This document shows positions 1 through 8,574 of a stretch of DNA of 60,258 bases, piece after piece. The stretch lies in the IMG/VR virus record IMGVR_UViG_3300046002_006203, positions 1 through 60,258 of that record. One strand, written 5' to 3'. Under the pieces are notes generated by a model that was given only the letters and a program-made list of their open reading frames with translations, was not told where the DNA came from and did no database searches. The position numbers and the translations under genes were made by a program. The first letter of the stretch is position 1; each line of letters starts with the position of its first letter. Source of the stretch: a virus.

Positions 1-127
1 CCTGACCGGCAAAAGCGCAGTCAATGCCGAGTCAGGCATGAAGATCACCTTCACCAACGCTGGGGCAAAGAAGCTGTCTGGCCGCAAAGGCGATATCCTT
101 TTCCGTTCTGTGCCAGCATTGCGCGCT
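1..127. repeat. Left copy of 127-bp terminal direct repeat (contig overlap)
   Basis: Bases 1-127 are identical to 60132-60258. The repeat lies inside an open reading frame that stays open across the join. This is what an assembler leaves when it closes a circular or circularly permuted molecule, and 127 is a common k-mer size. The unit genome is therefore 60,131 bp, and the contig ends are probably not the virion ends. Confidence 0.95.
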
Positions 128-3100
128 ATCATCGAAAATGGGGTTGTCGCGTCCACATCACCGGAAACCAAAGGCCGCCAGCACATCAAGGCGTGGCACC
201 ACATTTCCGCAACGGTCGTCATTGATGGGAAGCCGCGCGACCTGATCGCCCATGTCTTTGAAACACAGGACGGCAGTTTTCACTATGACCTTTCGCGGGA
301 TATGAGCGACGGGGCTAGGTTCATGCGCCTGAGCGCGGATACCTCGATTGCGGAAGACCGCTACGGTTTGGAAGACAACCCCGTCGAGGTGAATATAGAC
401 TTTGCGCCCGAAGTTGGCAAGGCTGATGGATCGGTTCCCGTGGGAGCGATGCGCGGCATAACGGCATCCTTGAACAAGGAACTCGCCAAATCCGGCCTTA
501 CTGGCAAGGTTTACCCGATCTTGGTTCGCCGGTTGCTTGGCGAATCCGGTGTTGAAATCGCTGGGCGCCAGCAGGGCCACAAGATCGAAATCAACGAGGC
601 CGTCAGCGACAAGATCGGCGTGCTGCGCCATGAAATCGTCCACGCCCTGCGCGATGATGCGCTCTGGGATAAGCCATTCGGCCTGTTCACCGGCGCGGAG
701 TGGAAAACCCTTGTCGCCCATGCCCGCGCCAACGAGGACATGATGGCGCGCATTGCCAAGGCCTATCCGAACCTGAACACCGCAGGCCAGATCGAGGAAG
801 TTGTGGCCGAACTCTACCGCGAGTGGGCGCAGGACCACGACACCAAGTCGGCAGTCGGCAAAGCCTTCGACAAGATCCGCGCCATGTTCCGCGCATTTGC
901 TTCGGCCCTGCGCGGCGAAGGGTTTGATGATGCGGCCCTTGTCATGGAGCGGATCGCGCGCGGCAAGATCGGTGGGCGCGGGCCGGATGGTCCGATGGGC
1001 GGCGGCAAGAAGGCCGCGCCTGAAATGCGCGCGCCCAGCGTTGAAAGCGCAGCCTTCAAGGCATGGTTCGCCAACAGCAAGGTGATAGACGGCGATGGAA
1101 AGCCGCTGGTGGTTTATCATGCCACAAACGCTGACTTTAATGCCTTTGATCGCGCTAAACTTGGTAGGAATGTTACGGCTGCCAGCACCAAAATGGCGGC
1201 AACTGCAAAGATTGGACACTGGTTTTCAGATCACGACATATCGTCGGATGCCGCAATGGCAGTTGTCATGCCGACATACCTTTCAATTGCAAATCCAATT
1301 GAAACTGATCTGTTGTCACTAGCTGATGCAATCGAATCTGCTGGCGGCCCAAAGCGGTTTATTCTGGCGGCACGAGAACAAGGCCATGACGGGGCTATCG
1401 TGGTCGATGAAGAGTTTGGTGGGAAGTCATATGTTGCCTTCTCACCAACTCAGATCAAATCCGCATTCAATCGCGGCACTTGGGACGCATCCAACCCAAA
1501 GATTTCTGAAATGCGTCTGGACCTTCTGAAATCGAAGGCGACTGCGCTGGTAGGCACCGGCCACTGGCGCAGCCCGTCTGACTGGCTGACCGATGCGATG
1601 AACGGCAAGAGCGGCTATAACACCCTGTCATTGGTCCCAAGCCGCCCGCTGTTCAGTGAACTTGGAAAGTGGTCATTCGGTGCCAAGGCTTACCTCAAGG
1701 CCAAAGAGGGGATGGATGCGCTCCGCAACGAATGGCACGCACGGGCCGATGTGGTATCGCAGGCATGGTTGAAGATCGCCCGCAAGAACCAGAAGGCCAA
1801 TGAGTCCTTCATGGAACTGATGCACCTGTCCACTATCGAGGGGATCGACCCGTCGCGCGTGGATACTTGGGAACACCCGTTCTATGGCGTCGCCAAGGCA
1901 TCTATCGCCCGTCTGGGTGACAAGGCTCCTGACTGGGCCAAGGACGCTGTGCGGGCCACTGAGCGGCACCACGCATCCTACAAGAACCTGACCGTCCTGT
2001 ATGACGCGCTGCCTGCCGAGTTTCAGGCGATGTATCGGAAGGTGCGGAACGAATACGACGATCTTGGCGACGACTTTGAAAAGGCCGTGATCGACAATAT
2101 CCGCCAAGGCACCAAGATCGGCATCAAGCGGGCCGAGCGGGCCTATCAAAAGGAGTTGGCGCGGATCAAGGACGAGGGATTGACCGGCGACGAGAAGGCC
2201 GAGGCAGAGGAAAAGGCCAAGCAGGCCCATGACGCGGTGAAATCGCGCGGCGGCTGGGCATCGGAAGCGCGGATCGGGATGCTGCGGCAGACCTTCGAGT
2301 CCAATCGGTTGAAGGGGCCATATTTCCCGCTGGCGCGCTTCGGTGATTTCTTCGTCACCACCCGCGACCACACCGGCAAGGTTGTGTCCTTCGCCCGCTT
2401 TGAAAGCGTCAAGGATCAGAAGGCGTTTCAGGCCGAGCAAGAGGCGCTCTATCCGGGCAAGGTCCAGATCGGCACCATGTCCAACAAGGAAGAGTTGAAG
2501 TCGCAGGTTGACCCCAACTTTGTGGCCGATGTGGAGCGGATGCTTGCAGAGTCCGGCGCTTCTTCCGAGGTTATGGATGCCGTCTGGCAACGCTGGCTGG
2601 AGACATTGCCGGATCAGTCAATCCGCACATCGAAGATCCACCGCAAGAACCAAGCTGGTTTCGCCAAGGATGCCTTCCGCGCGTTTGGCAAGCATATGTT
2701 CCACGGCGCGCACCAACTGGCACGCCTGCGCTACGGCATGGTGATGGAGGAACACCTGAACGATGCCGAGGACGAGGCGCGCAAGGCAAAAGACCCCAAC
2801 CGCGCTGGCCTGATCGTCAACGAAATGCGCCGCCGCCATGAGTTCACCATGAACCCGCAGGGCAACGCTGTGGTAGCGTCCATGTCTGGGCTGGCCTTCA
2901 TCTGGTATCTGGGAGCAACGCCAGCCGCCGCCCTTGCCAACGTGTCCCAGACAACCGTTGTCGGCATCCCGATCTTGGCCGCGCGCTTCACCAAGGCGGG
3001 TTTCTCCGGGGCCATGTCCCAGATCGCCAAGGCGACCAAGGATTTTGCCAACGGGAAGGGCCATGCTGACAAGTCGGCAAACCTGACCGACGCCGAGCGC

Positions 3101-4393
3101 GACGCCTTCCGCCAAGCCTACAAGCGCGGCACCATCGACAAGACGCAGGCGCATGATCTGGCATCGGTGGCCGAAACAGGCATCGAATACAACGCGCGCC
3201 GCGAGAAGGTGATGCGCGTGATCGGCGCCATGTTCCACCACACCGAGCGGTTCAACCGCGAAGTGACCTTCCTCGCAAGCTACCGGCTGGCCGTGGCCGA
3301 TGGGCTGGCCCATGAGGAAGCGATTGACGCCGCCGCAGATTCGACGTGGAAAATCCACTTCGACTACCAGAATACGAGCCGCCCGCGCATCATGCAGAGC
3401 GATATCGGGAAGTTGCTCACGGTCTTCCGCAACTACTCTGTGAATATGCTGTGGCGTCTTTTCCGCGATACACATCAAGCACTTAACGGTGCAAGCAAGG
3501 AGGAACGGGCGGAGGCGCGCACCCAACTGATCGGGCTTTCGCTGTCAATGATGGCGCACGCCGGTATCAAGGGCGTCTGGGGCTACGGCCTGATTATGAT
3601 GCTGCTGGGCATGTTCTTCTCTGGCGGTAGCGATGATGCCGAGGAATGGTTGCAAGACGCATTGCTGATGGAGGGCGACTCCGCTGGTGTCGCGGCTTGG
3701 AACTATGCCATGGGGGCCGCGCTGCAAGGCATCCCCGGCCAAGTCGCAAGGATAAACCTGACGGACCGGATCGGTATGCCAAACCTGTGGTTCCGTGGCG
3801 CCGACCGCGACCTTGAGGGCGAGGATCTCTACGCGCACTATGTAGGGGAATTGCTGGGTCCGGTCTTCGGGATTGGCGAGGGCGTCTTCCGTGGTGTGTC
3901 GTTGGCTGCGGATGGCAACCTGTGGCGCGGGACCGAGGCGGCATCCCCGAAAGTGATCCGCGACTTGATGAAGGGGTATCGCTTCGCTGCCGATGGCGCG
4001 CTGACTCTGAACGGCGACGATATCGTGGCCGATGTTTCGCCCTACCAGATCATCATGCAGGTCAACGGTTTCACCCCCGCCCAGATCGCGGAGCGTTACG
4101 ATATCAATAACCGCCTCAAGAATGGGGAAAAGCAGATCGTTGACGAGCGCACCGGCATTCAGCGTGAGGCTGGCGATGCGCTGCGGTCTGGCGCGGGGCT
4201 TTCGGAATCCATGATTGAGAAGATCCGCGACTTCAACCGGCGATACCCTGAATATCCGATCACCGGCGAAACCATCGGGCAGTCGATCAAGAGCCGGATG
4301 CGGGCCAGCAGCCGCAACGAATCCGGCATTGCGTTGAACCCGAAATTGAACGACCGGCTTCGGTCAGAAGAGCCTCCGGCGATATACAACTAG
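2..4393 (+). CDS. Giant polyvalent protein, C-terminal part (continues from 47266..60258 across the contig junction)
   Basis: This is the last quarter of a 5,752-residue protein. Residue numbers count from the ATG at 47266. The frame is open from base 2, so the ATG at 38 is internal (residue 4302). Order seen: (1) a domain at about 4302-4390 resembling LPD3/BECR-type polyvalent domains, with a WHHISATVVIDGK-type core; (2) a zincin with HEIVH at 4499-4503 and downstream glutamates; (3) an ADP-ribosyltransferase-like domain at about 4648-4785, with VVYHAT, GHWFSD and VAFSPTQIKSAF motifs; (4) a long helical region; (5) an LPD38-like region at about 5237-5510 with hydrophobic segments. These families are known from phage polyvalent proteins that enter the host with the DNA and disarm defences. 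The ART-like stretch (about 1090-1480) is visibly AT-richer than its surroundings, which suggests a transferred domain. Domain names come from motif memory, not a profile search. Confidence 0.85.
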   Translation: MTGKSAVNAESGMKITFTNAGAKKLSGRKGDILFRSVPALRAIIENGVVASTSPETKGRQHIKAWHHISATVVIDGKPRDLIAHVFETQDGSFHYDLSRDMSDGARFMRLSADTSIAEDRYGLEDNPVEVNIDFAPEVGKADGSVPVGAMRGITASLNKELAKSGLTGKVYPILVRRLLGESGVEIAGRQQGHKIEINEAVSDKIGVLRHEIVHALRDDALWDKPFGLFTGAEWKTLVAHARANEDMMARIAKAYPNLNTAGQIEEVVAELYREWAQDHDTKSAVGKAFDKIRAMFRAFASALRGEGFDDAALVMERIARGKIGGRGPDGPMGGGKKAAPEMRAPSVESAAFKAWFANSKVIDGDGKPLVVYHATNADFNAFDRAKLGRNVTAASTKMAATAKIGHWFSDHDISSDAAMAVVMPTYLSIANPIETDLLSLADAIESAGGPKRFILAAREQGHDGAIVVDEEFGGKSYVAFSPTQIKSAFNRGTWDASNPKISEMRLDLLKSKATALVGTGHWRSPSDWLTDAMNGKSGYNTLSLVPSRPLFSELGKWSFGAKAYLKAKEGMDALRNEWHARADVVSQAWLKIARKNQKANESFMELMHLSTIEGIDPSRVDTWEHPFYGVAKASIARLGDKAPDWAKDAVRATERHHASYKNLTVLYDALPAEFQAMYRKVRNEYDDLGDDFEKAVIDNIRQGTKIGIKRAERAYQKELARIKDEGLTGDEKAEAEEKAKQAHDAVKSRGGWASEARIGMLRQTFESNRLKGPYFPLARFGDFFVTTRDHTGKVVSFARFESVKDQKAFQAEQEALYPGKVQIGTMSNKEELKSQVDPNFVADVERMLAESGASSEVMDAVWQRWLETLPDQSIRTSKIHRKNQAGFAKDAFRAFGKHMFHGAHQLARLRYGMVMEEHLNDAEDEARKAKDPNRAGLIVNEMRRRHEFTMNPQGNAVVASMSGLAFIWYLGATPAAALANVSQTTVVGIPILAARFTKAGFSGAMSQIAKATKDFANGKGHADKSANLTDAERDAFRQAYKRGTIDKTQAHDLASVAETGIEYNARREKVMRVIGAMFHHTERFNREVTFLASYRLAVADGLAHEEAIDAAADSTWKIHFDYQNTSRPRIMQSDIGKLLTVFRNYSVNMLWRLFRDTHQALNGASKEERAEARTQLIGLSLSMMAHAGIKGVWGYGLIMMLLGMFFSGGSDDAEEWLQDALLMEGDSAGVAAWNYAMGAALQGIPGQVARINLTDRIGMPNLWFRGADRDLEGEDLYAHYVGELLGPVFGIGEGVFRGVSLAADGNLWRGTEAASPKVIRDLMKGYRFAADGALTLNGDDIVADVSPYQIIMQVNGFTPAQIAERYDINNRLKNGEKQIVDERTGIQREAGDALRSGAGLSESMIEKIRDFNRRYPEYPITGETIGQSIKSRMRASSRNESGIALNPKLNDRLRSEEPPAIYN

Positions 4394-4551
4394 CGCCGGA
4401 GCGCAATATCTGGTATCCATCGCCTCGTAGGCGCATAGGACGTGCGGCGGTCAATAGGGTTTATCCCAGCAGATCGAGAGCGTCATATGTTTGCAAGCAC
4501 ACAGAATTTGCGCTGCAACTATTCCGCACCTCCAGCATTGGGGGCGCAATA
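4394..4551. other. Gap between giant gene and holin
   Basis: Holds no convincing gene: a 21-codon ORF at 4486-4551 lacks a ribosome-binding site. A lysis promoter could lie here, but no clear -35/-10 pair was found. Confidence 0.4.
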
Positions 4552-4935
4552 GTGCAGGGCGAACCAATCACATTTTGGGACAACATTATCGCCTTCTTTG
4601 GGGCGATCTGTTTTTGGCTGACCGGAGAGAGCGGGCGCGTCTTGGTCGCGTCTGGCCTCGGCGGCTTGGTTCGCTGGTTCTCGATGGAGAAGCGCCGGAT
4701 CAGAACTGGCGTCATGTCCATCGTCGGCGGTGCAATCTGCGGGTTCTACCTGTGGCCCATCATCCTGCGTATCCCTACGGTCTGGGGCGCGGAAATTATT
4801 GATAAAGCGCCTGAAAATATCGCCATGGCTGGTTTCTTGGCGGGGACTATCGGCGTTTCGGCTGTGAAAATCATCACGGCAATCGTGGAGGCGCGCGGCC
4901 TGAAACTCGCACAGGGGAGTGACCCAGATGCGTGA
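4552..4935 (+). CDS. Putative holin
   Basis: The 127-residue protein has about three hydrophobic segments (near residues 9-25, 55-74 and 92-112) and a charged, acidic tail. It sits directly before the muramidase and spanin genes. A holin permeabilises the inner membrane at the end of the lytic cycle and lets the muramidase reach its substrate. I chose the GTG at 4552, with GGGGG about 8 bases upstream; no ATG is placed better. A membrane protein in a lysis cassette is certain; the holin family itself was not matched. Confidence 0.7.
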   Translation: MQGEPITFWDNIIAFFGAICFWLTGESGRVLVASGLGGLVRWFSMEKRRIRTGVMSIVGGAICGFYLWPIILRIPTVWGAEIIDKAPENIAMAGFLAGTIGVSAVKIITAIVEARGLKLAQGSDPDA

Positions 4936-5035
4936 TCGGCCAGTGCGGAAGGTCTTGCGTGAAGAGGCCCGCACTTGGGGCGTCATTGCAATCATCTTGC
5001 TGATCTATCTGGGGGCGCACGCATGGACTACCTGA
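4928..5035 (+). CDS. 35-residue single-span membrane peptide in lysis cassette
   Basis: This small ORF overlaps the holin end by 8 bases and the muramidase start by 13. It encodes a basic N-terminus followed by one hydrophobic helix (about residues 18-31). The tight overlaps on both sides argue that it is translated. It could be a second holin component, an antiholin or a pinholin-like peptide. Its role is inferred from location only. Confidence 0.5.
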   Translation: MRDRPVRKVLREEARTWGVIAIILLIYLGAHAWTT

Positions 5036-5634
5036 CGACTTTCAAAGGCAAAGCAAAGCCTATCGACCCTGTGGACTATGGCCGCCTTGGTCGCCTTTTG
5101 TCTGTTGGAGAGGACGAATTGCGCGCGGTGGTCGAGGTGGAATGCCGTGGCTCTGGGTTCGATGCGCTTGGCCGCCCGAAGATGCTTTTCGAGCCGCATG
5201 TGTTCTGGCGCGAACTTGGCGAACAGAAGCGCGTCGTCGCGTTCAATCAGGGACTCGCTTATCCGAAGTGGGGAACCAAGCCATACCCCAAGGACAGTTA
5301 CCCCCACCTTGAGGCCGCGATGAAGATCGACCGGCCCTGCGCCCTGCGTGCAGCGTCGTGGGGGCTGGGGCAGATCCTCGGCGTGAACCACAAGGCCGCT
5401 GGCTATGCCAGTGCGGAAGCGATGGTTCTGGCCTTCCTTGACGACGAGGAAAAGCACCTTGAGGCTATGGTGCGATTCATCTTGGCCGAGAACCTTGATG
5501 ATGATCTTCGCCGCCACGATTGGAGCGGATTCGCGCGGGGCTACAATGGCCCGAAGTATGCCACCCATGGGTATCATACCAATCTTGCGGCGGCTTACGC
5601 CAAGTGGGTCGCGCGCCCTGATGTGAAGGCATAG
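5023..5634 (+). CDS. N-acetylmuramidase endolysin
   Basis: The 203-residue protein belongs to the N-acetylmuramidase (DUF3380/PF11860) type. The N-terminal VEVECRGSGFDALGRPK and FEPHVFWREL stretches are characteristic, and the catalytic glutamate is probably Glu-40. The centre has SWGLGQILG and the C-terminus FARGYNGP. It should cleave the glycan backbone of peptidoglycan in the periplasm. No signal peptide is seen, so it depends on the holin. The start is the ATG at 5023, which overlaps the preceding peptide; the frame is open further upstream, but that part lies inside the peptide gene. No separate cell-wall-binding domain is visible. Confidence 0.88.
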   Translation: MDYLTTFKGKAKPIDPVDYGRLGRLLSVGEDELRAVVEVECRGSGFDALGRPKMLFEPHVFWRELGEQKRVVAFNQGLAYPKWGTKPYPKDSYPHLEAAMKIDRPCALRAASWGLGQILGVNHKAAGYASAEAMVLAFLDDEEKHLEAMVRFILAENLDDDLRRHDWSGFARGYNGPKYATHGYHTNLAAAYAKWVARPDVKA

Positions 5635-5638
5635 GGCG

Positions 5639-5911
5639 ATGAACCAGACCATCATCATTGCGGCCCTTCTGATGGTCCTTGGCGCGGGCGGGGCAGGCTA
5701 TGTCAAAGGTCAGCGCGATAACGAGGCGCGGCATGTTGCGGCGGCGCTGGAGCAGGCCGAGGCCGATGCAGAGGCCGCGCGCAAACTTGCGGCAGCCGAG
5801 CAAGAGGCGCGGCTCCTCGCGCGGGAATTGGAGGATCGAGCCTATGCGGACCCTGTTGCTGTGCCTGTGTGCCTGTCTGCTGACAGGGTGCGGCGGCTCA
5901 ATCTCCGCTAG
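5639..5911 (+). CDS. Rz-like inner-membrane spanin
   Basis: The 90-residue protein has an N-terminal hydrophobic anchor (about residues 5-21) followed by an Ala/Glu-rich coiled coil (about 28-70). This is the typical i-spanin layout. The gene begins 4 bases after the muramidase stop. Its 3' end contains the start of the Rz1-like gene in another frame. With Rz1 it should fuse inner and outer membranes after peptidoglycan loss. Confidence 0.8.
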   Translation: MNQTIIIAALLMVLGAGGAGYVKGQRDNEARHVAAALEQAEADAEAARKLAAAEQEARLLARELEDRAYADPVAVPVCLSADRVRRLNLR

Positions 5912-6047
5912 GCCCGCTGTTCCCCCCTGCGCTGATCCTGTGGTGCTGCCGGATCGGGCGCTGTCGGATCGGGACGTGGAGGTGATGTGGGGCCGTGACC
6001 GATCTGCGCTGCGCGAGTGCGCCGCGCGTCTGAAATCTCAACTCTGA
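5844..6047 (+). CDS. Rz1-like outer-membrane lipoprotein spanin, overlapping Rz
   Basis: The 67-residue protein starts with a lipoprotein signal peptide ending in the lipobox LLTGC, followed by a Pro-containing short mature part. The ATG at 5844 lies inside the Rz-like gene, in a different frame, as in lambda Rz/Rz1. The frame is open upstream of 5844, but only the signal-peptide start makes biological sense. Confidence 0.85.
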   Translation: MRTLLLCLCACLLTGCGGSISARPAVPPCADPVVLPDRALSDRDVEVMWGRDRSALRECAARLKSQL

Positions 6048-6064
6048 TCTGAAAGGAAACACTC

Positions 6065-6487
6065 ATGTCGTTCCAATTTTCCGTGGCGGCGCGCAACGCA
6101 CAACTTGATGCTATCGAGACGGCCATCGGTGCCTCGGCCATCTTGAAAATCCGCACGGGCGCTGTGCCTGCGACCTGTGCCACGGCGGATGCTGGCACGG
6201 TGCTTGCCACGCTGGCGCTGCCTGCTGACTGGATGGCTGCCGCATCGGCTGGGGCCAAGGCGCTGGCGGGGACGTGGCAAGATGCCTCGGCAGATGCGAC
6301 CGGCACGGCGGCGCATTTTCGGATCTACGCCAGCGACGGCGTGACGTGCCATTGGCAGGGAACCGTCTCGCAGGACGCGGCCAATGGGGGGACCGGCGAT
6401 CTCAAATTGGCTCAGGCCACGGCTGATCTGGTTGCGGGTCAGCAACTCACGATCACGGCTATGACCCTGACCGCCAGCGGTGCCTGA
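6065..6487 (+). CDS. Hypothetical virion/fibre-associated protein (140 aa)
   Basis: This Ala/Thr-rich protein has short beta-like segments (IRTGAVPATC, HFRIYASDG, LTITAMTLTA) and no cysteine pairs or membrane segments. It begins 18 bases after the Rz1 stop, with GAAAGGAAA upstream. The same general type occurs beside fibre genes of alphaproteobacterial phages. Function was not recognised; a structural role is inferred from its place before the Gly-rich adhesin. Confidence 0.65.
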   Translation: MSFQFSVAARNAQLDAIETAIGASAILKIRTGAVPATCATADAGTVLATLALPADWMAAASAGAKALAGTWQDASADATGTAAHFRIYASDGVTCHWQGTVSQDAANGGTGDLKLAQATADLVAGQQLTITAMTLTASGA

Positions 6488-6488
6488 C

Positions 6489-6719
6489 ATGGCTGGAACG
6501 GGGTATTTCGCGCAGGTCGAGGCGGATGGGTTGGTCACGGACCTGCGGCGCGTCTCGTCAGAGCGGATCGCGGCAAACCCCGACCTCTATCCGGGCATCT
6601 GGATCGAGGTGCCTGACATGGCACAATATCCGGCGGCAGGCTGGGTCTGGGCAGATGGGGTATTCACGCCCCCGCCCGCATCGGAACGGCCGGTGTTGAA
6701 TTGGGATGATACAGCATGA
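6489..6719 (+). CDS. Short fibre-companion protein (76 aa)
   Basis: The protein is rich in Trp/Pro near its end (PAAGWVWADGVFTPPP). This pattern is common in small proteins encoded beside tail fibres, and the 42511 gene beside the other fibre is of the same size class. The ATG at 6489 overlaps nothing; a GTG at 6480 is in frame and overlaps the previous gene. The stop overlaps the next ATG (ATGA). Confidence 0.6.
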   Translation: MAGTGYFAQVEADGLVTDLRRVSSERIAANPDLYPGIWIEVPDMAQYPAAGWVWADGVFTPPPASERPVLNWDDTA

Positions 6720-8287
6720 CAGCGGCAACAGGCGGCACAGTCACCTATGCCAATATCGGCGGGGTGGATTACACCATCCACACATTCACGGCTGACGGCA
6801 CGTTCACGGTCAGCACGGGCGGGTCTGACATTGAATATCTGCTTGTCGCTGGCGGCGGGTCGGGCGGATTTCTTGTAGCTGAAACCGGCGTCGGCGGCGG
6901 TGGCGCTGGCGGCGTCCTGCATAATTCAGGGTCGCCCATTGCACTCTCTGCCGGGGCATTTCCGATTGTCGTCGGTGTGGGCGGTGCGCGTCGGTCTACG
7001 GCTGGTGCTGGTAATAATGGCGCTTCAAGCACGTTCAACGGATTGTCGGCTATCGGCGGCGGTGGTGGGGGATGGGGGACCACGACTGCGGGCGGTAATG
7101 GTGGGTCTGGCGGCGGCGGCGGGCGCACCACCAATCAAGGCACCGGCACGGCGGGTCAGGGCAATAATGGCGGCAAGGGCATCACAAGTGCTGGGCCGAC
7201 CAGATACCACGGCGGCGGCGGCGGCGGCGCTGGCGCTGTCGGTGCCGATGCTTCCGCCGCGTCCAGCGGCGCGGGTGGCAACGGTGTCACCATCAATTTC
7301 AACGGCGTCTCAACGACCTATGGCGGTGGTGGCGGTGGGTCGGGCTATCTCACTCCCGCAGCGGGTGGGTCTGGTGGCGGCACGGCGGGTCAGCGTGGCG
7401 CTGCCAGTGCGGACGGGACTGATGGACTTGGCGGCGGGTCTGGCGGGTCTAATACGACATACAGCGGTAAGGGCGGCGACGGTGCCGTGGTCATCCGCTA
7501 TCCCACGCCGCCATCAGGCGTCACGGGGACCGGCAGCGGCACAGCCAGCGTAACAGGATCGGGTGAGGCTTCGGTAGCAGTTGCCGCCTCTGGTTCTGGC
7601 ACGGCCAGTATCTCGGGGTCCGGTGAGGCCGCAGTTGCCGTCACCGGCATCGGGGCGGGGCTTGCCTCTGTCACCGGCGACGGGACGGCTACGGTGGGTG
7701 TGGCTGGCGCTGGCGCTGGTAATGTTGCCGTAACAGGCACGGGCGCGGGGGCAGTCGCCATATCCGGCGCTGGGGCTGGCACAGCCGATGTCAGCGGGTC
7801 TGGTGCAGCGGTAGTGCAGGTCAGTGCCGTTGGGGTGGGTCTAGCCTCGGTATCAGGATCAGCTACCGCCACGGCTGAGGTTGCTGGCCCCACAGGTGTT
7901 GGCGCGGGTGAGGCTTCCGTCTCTGGCGCTGGCACCGGCACTGTGGCGGTTGTGGGCATCGGGGCGGGCGATGCGTCCATATCGGGGGCAGGCACGGCCA
8001 CGGTGCAGGTTTCGGCGGATGGGGCCGGTTCTGTCTCGGTCGATGGATCTGGCACAGCGGCGGTGCAGGTTCAGGCCGTTGGTGCTGGTGTCGCCTCGAT
8101 CACGGGGCATGGATACGGTGATGCCATAACGCTCACCGCTACCGCGGAAGTCTTGGCTGTTGTCGGCGTGAAATTGGCTGCCGGTGCGGTGCGTAGCTAT
8201 GCCGCGTCAGGTATGTATCGGCGTCAAATCGAGGCTGCATCCCGCGTTTCGGCGCACACACTCAACGCAATTTGGAGGGCAGCATGA
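6716..8287 (+). CDS. Gly-rich tail fibre/adhesin with 20-residue repeats
   Basis: The 523-residue protein has three parts. Residues about 15-255 form a glycine-rich fibre domain with the opening YTIHTFTADGTFTV and runs such as GGGGGGWG. Residues about 266-465 hold roughly ten tandem units of about 20 residues, pattern GxGxASVxGxGxAxVxV, likely a beta-solenoid or shaft. The last 60 residues are non-repetitive. It probably binds the host surface or forms a fibre shaft. The fibre at 41441 has a related Gly-rich domain. The repeats are an obvious site for length variation. Confidence 0.75.
   Translation: MTAATGGTVTYANIGGVDYTIHTFTADGTFTVSTGGSDIEYLLVAGGGSGGFLVAETGVGGGGAGGVLHNSGSPIALSAGAFPIVVGVGGARRSTAGAGNNGASSTFNGLSAIGGGGGGWGTTTAGGNGGSGGGGGRTTNQGTGTAGQGNNGGKGITSAGPTRYHGGGGGGAGAVGADASAASSGAGGNGVTINFNGVSTTYGGGGGGSGYLTPAAGGSGGGTAGQRGAASADGTDGLGGGSGGSNTTYSGKGGDGAVVIRYPTPPSGVTGTGSGTASVTGSGEASVAVAASGSGTASISGSGEAAVAVTGIGAGLASVTGDGTATVGVAGAGAGNVAVTGTGAGAVAISGAGAGTADVSGSGAAVVQVSAVGVGLASVSGSATATAEVAGPTGVGAGEASVSGAGTGTVAVVGIGAGDASISGAGTATVQVSADGAGSVSVDGSGTAAVQVQAVGAGVASITGHGYGDAITLTATAEVLAVVGVKLAAGAVRSYAASGMYRRQIEAASRVSAHTLNAIWRAA
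7513..8112 (+). repeat. About ten degenerate 60-nt tandem repeats in the adhesin gene
   Basis: The units encode the pattern GAGxASVxGxGTAxVxV, with one 23-residue unit (GPTGVGAGEASVSG...). DNA identity between units is partial, so this looks like an old, purified repeat domain and not a recent slippage product. Confidence 0.7.
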
Positions 8288-8574
8288 TTAAGTCATGGGC
8301 GGCTGATACTCTCGTAATCGACGTTCCCGTCACATTTGAAGCGGGGGCGGCAATTTCGGATCTGACTGGGGGTGCCGCCATTGCGGTGGCGTCCCATGAG
8401 GATGGCGCGATTCAGAACGGAGCCGCCACTGTTGTTGGCGCGGCACTGGTAAGGGTGGTGTTCACGGCTGGCTCTCTTGCCGCAGGGATTTGGAACTTGC
8501 AGGTCAGGGTGACGGTATCGAGCGTTGTCAGGACTCTGGTGGATACAGACATGAGCATTGCTCCAAGCCTTTAA
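8284..8574 (+). CDS. Hypothetical beta-rich structural protein (96 aa)
   Basis: Alternating hydrophobic strands (TLVIDVPVTFEAGA, GIWNLQVRVTV) suggest an Ig-like or jelly-roll fold, as in small capsid/tail decoration proteins. The ATG at 8284 follows GGAGG at 8274-8278 with good spacing; the upstream TTG at 8272 is less likely. It is the last gene of the late transcription unit and abuts a convergent gene with no gap. Confidence 0.6.
   Translation: MIKSWAADTLVIDVPVTFEAGAAISDLTGGAAIAVASHEDGAIQNGAATVVGAALVRVVFTAGSLAAGIWNLQVRVTVSSVVRTLVDTDMSIAPSL

Noticed and set aside
1-127. True direct terminal repeat of a T7-like genome
   Set aside because: The length equals a common assembly k-mer and the repeat lies within a gene whose frame continues through the join, so assembly overlap is the simpler explanation.
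7513-8112. Regular repeats resembling a CRISPR or microsatellite array
   Set aside because: The repeats are in frame, degenerate and encode a repeated beta-type protein unit; there are no unique spacers.
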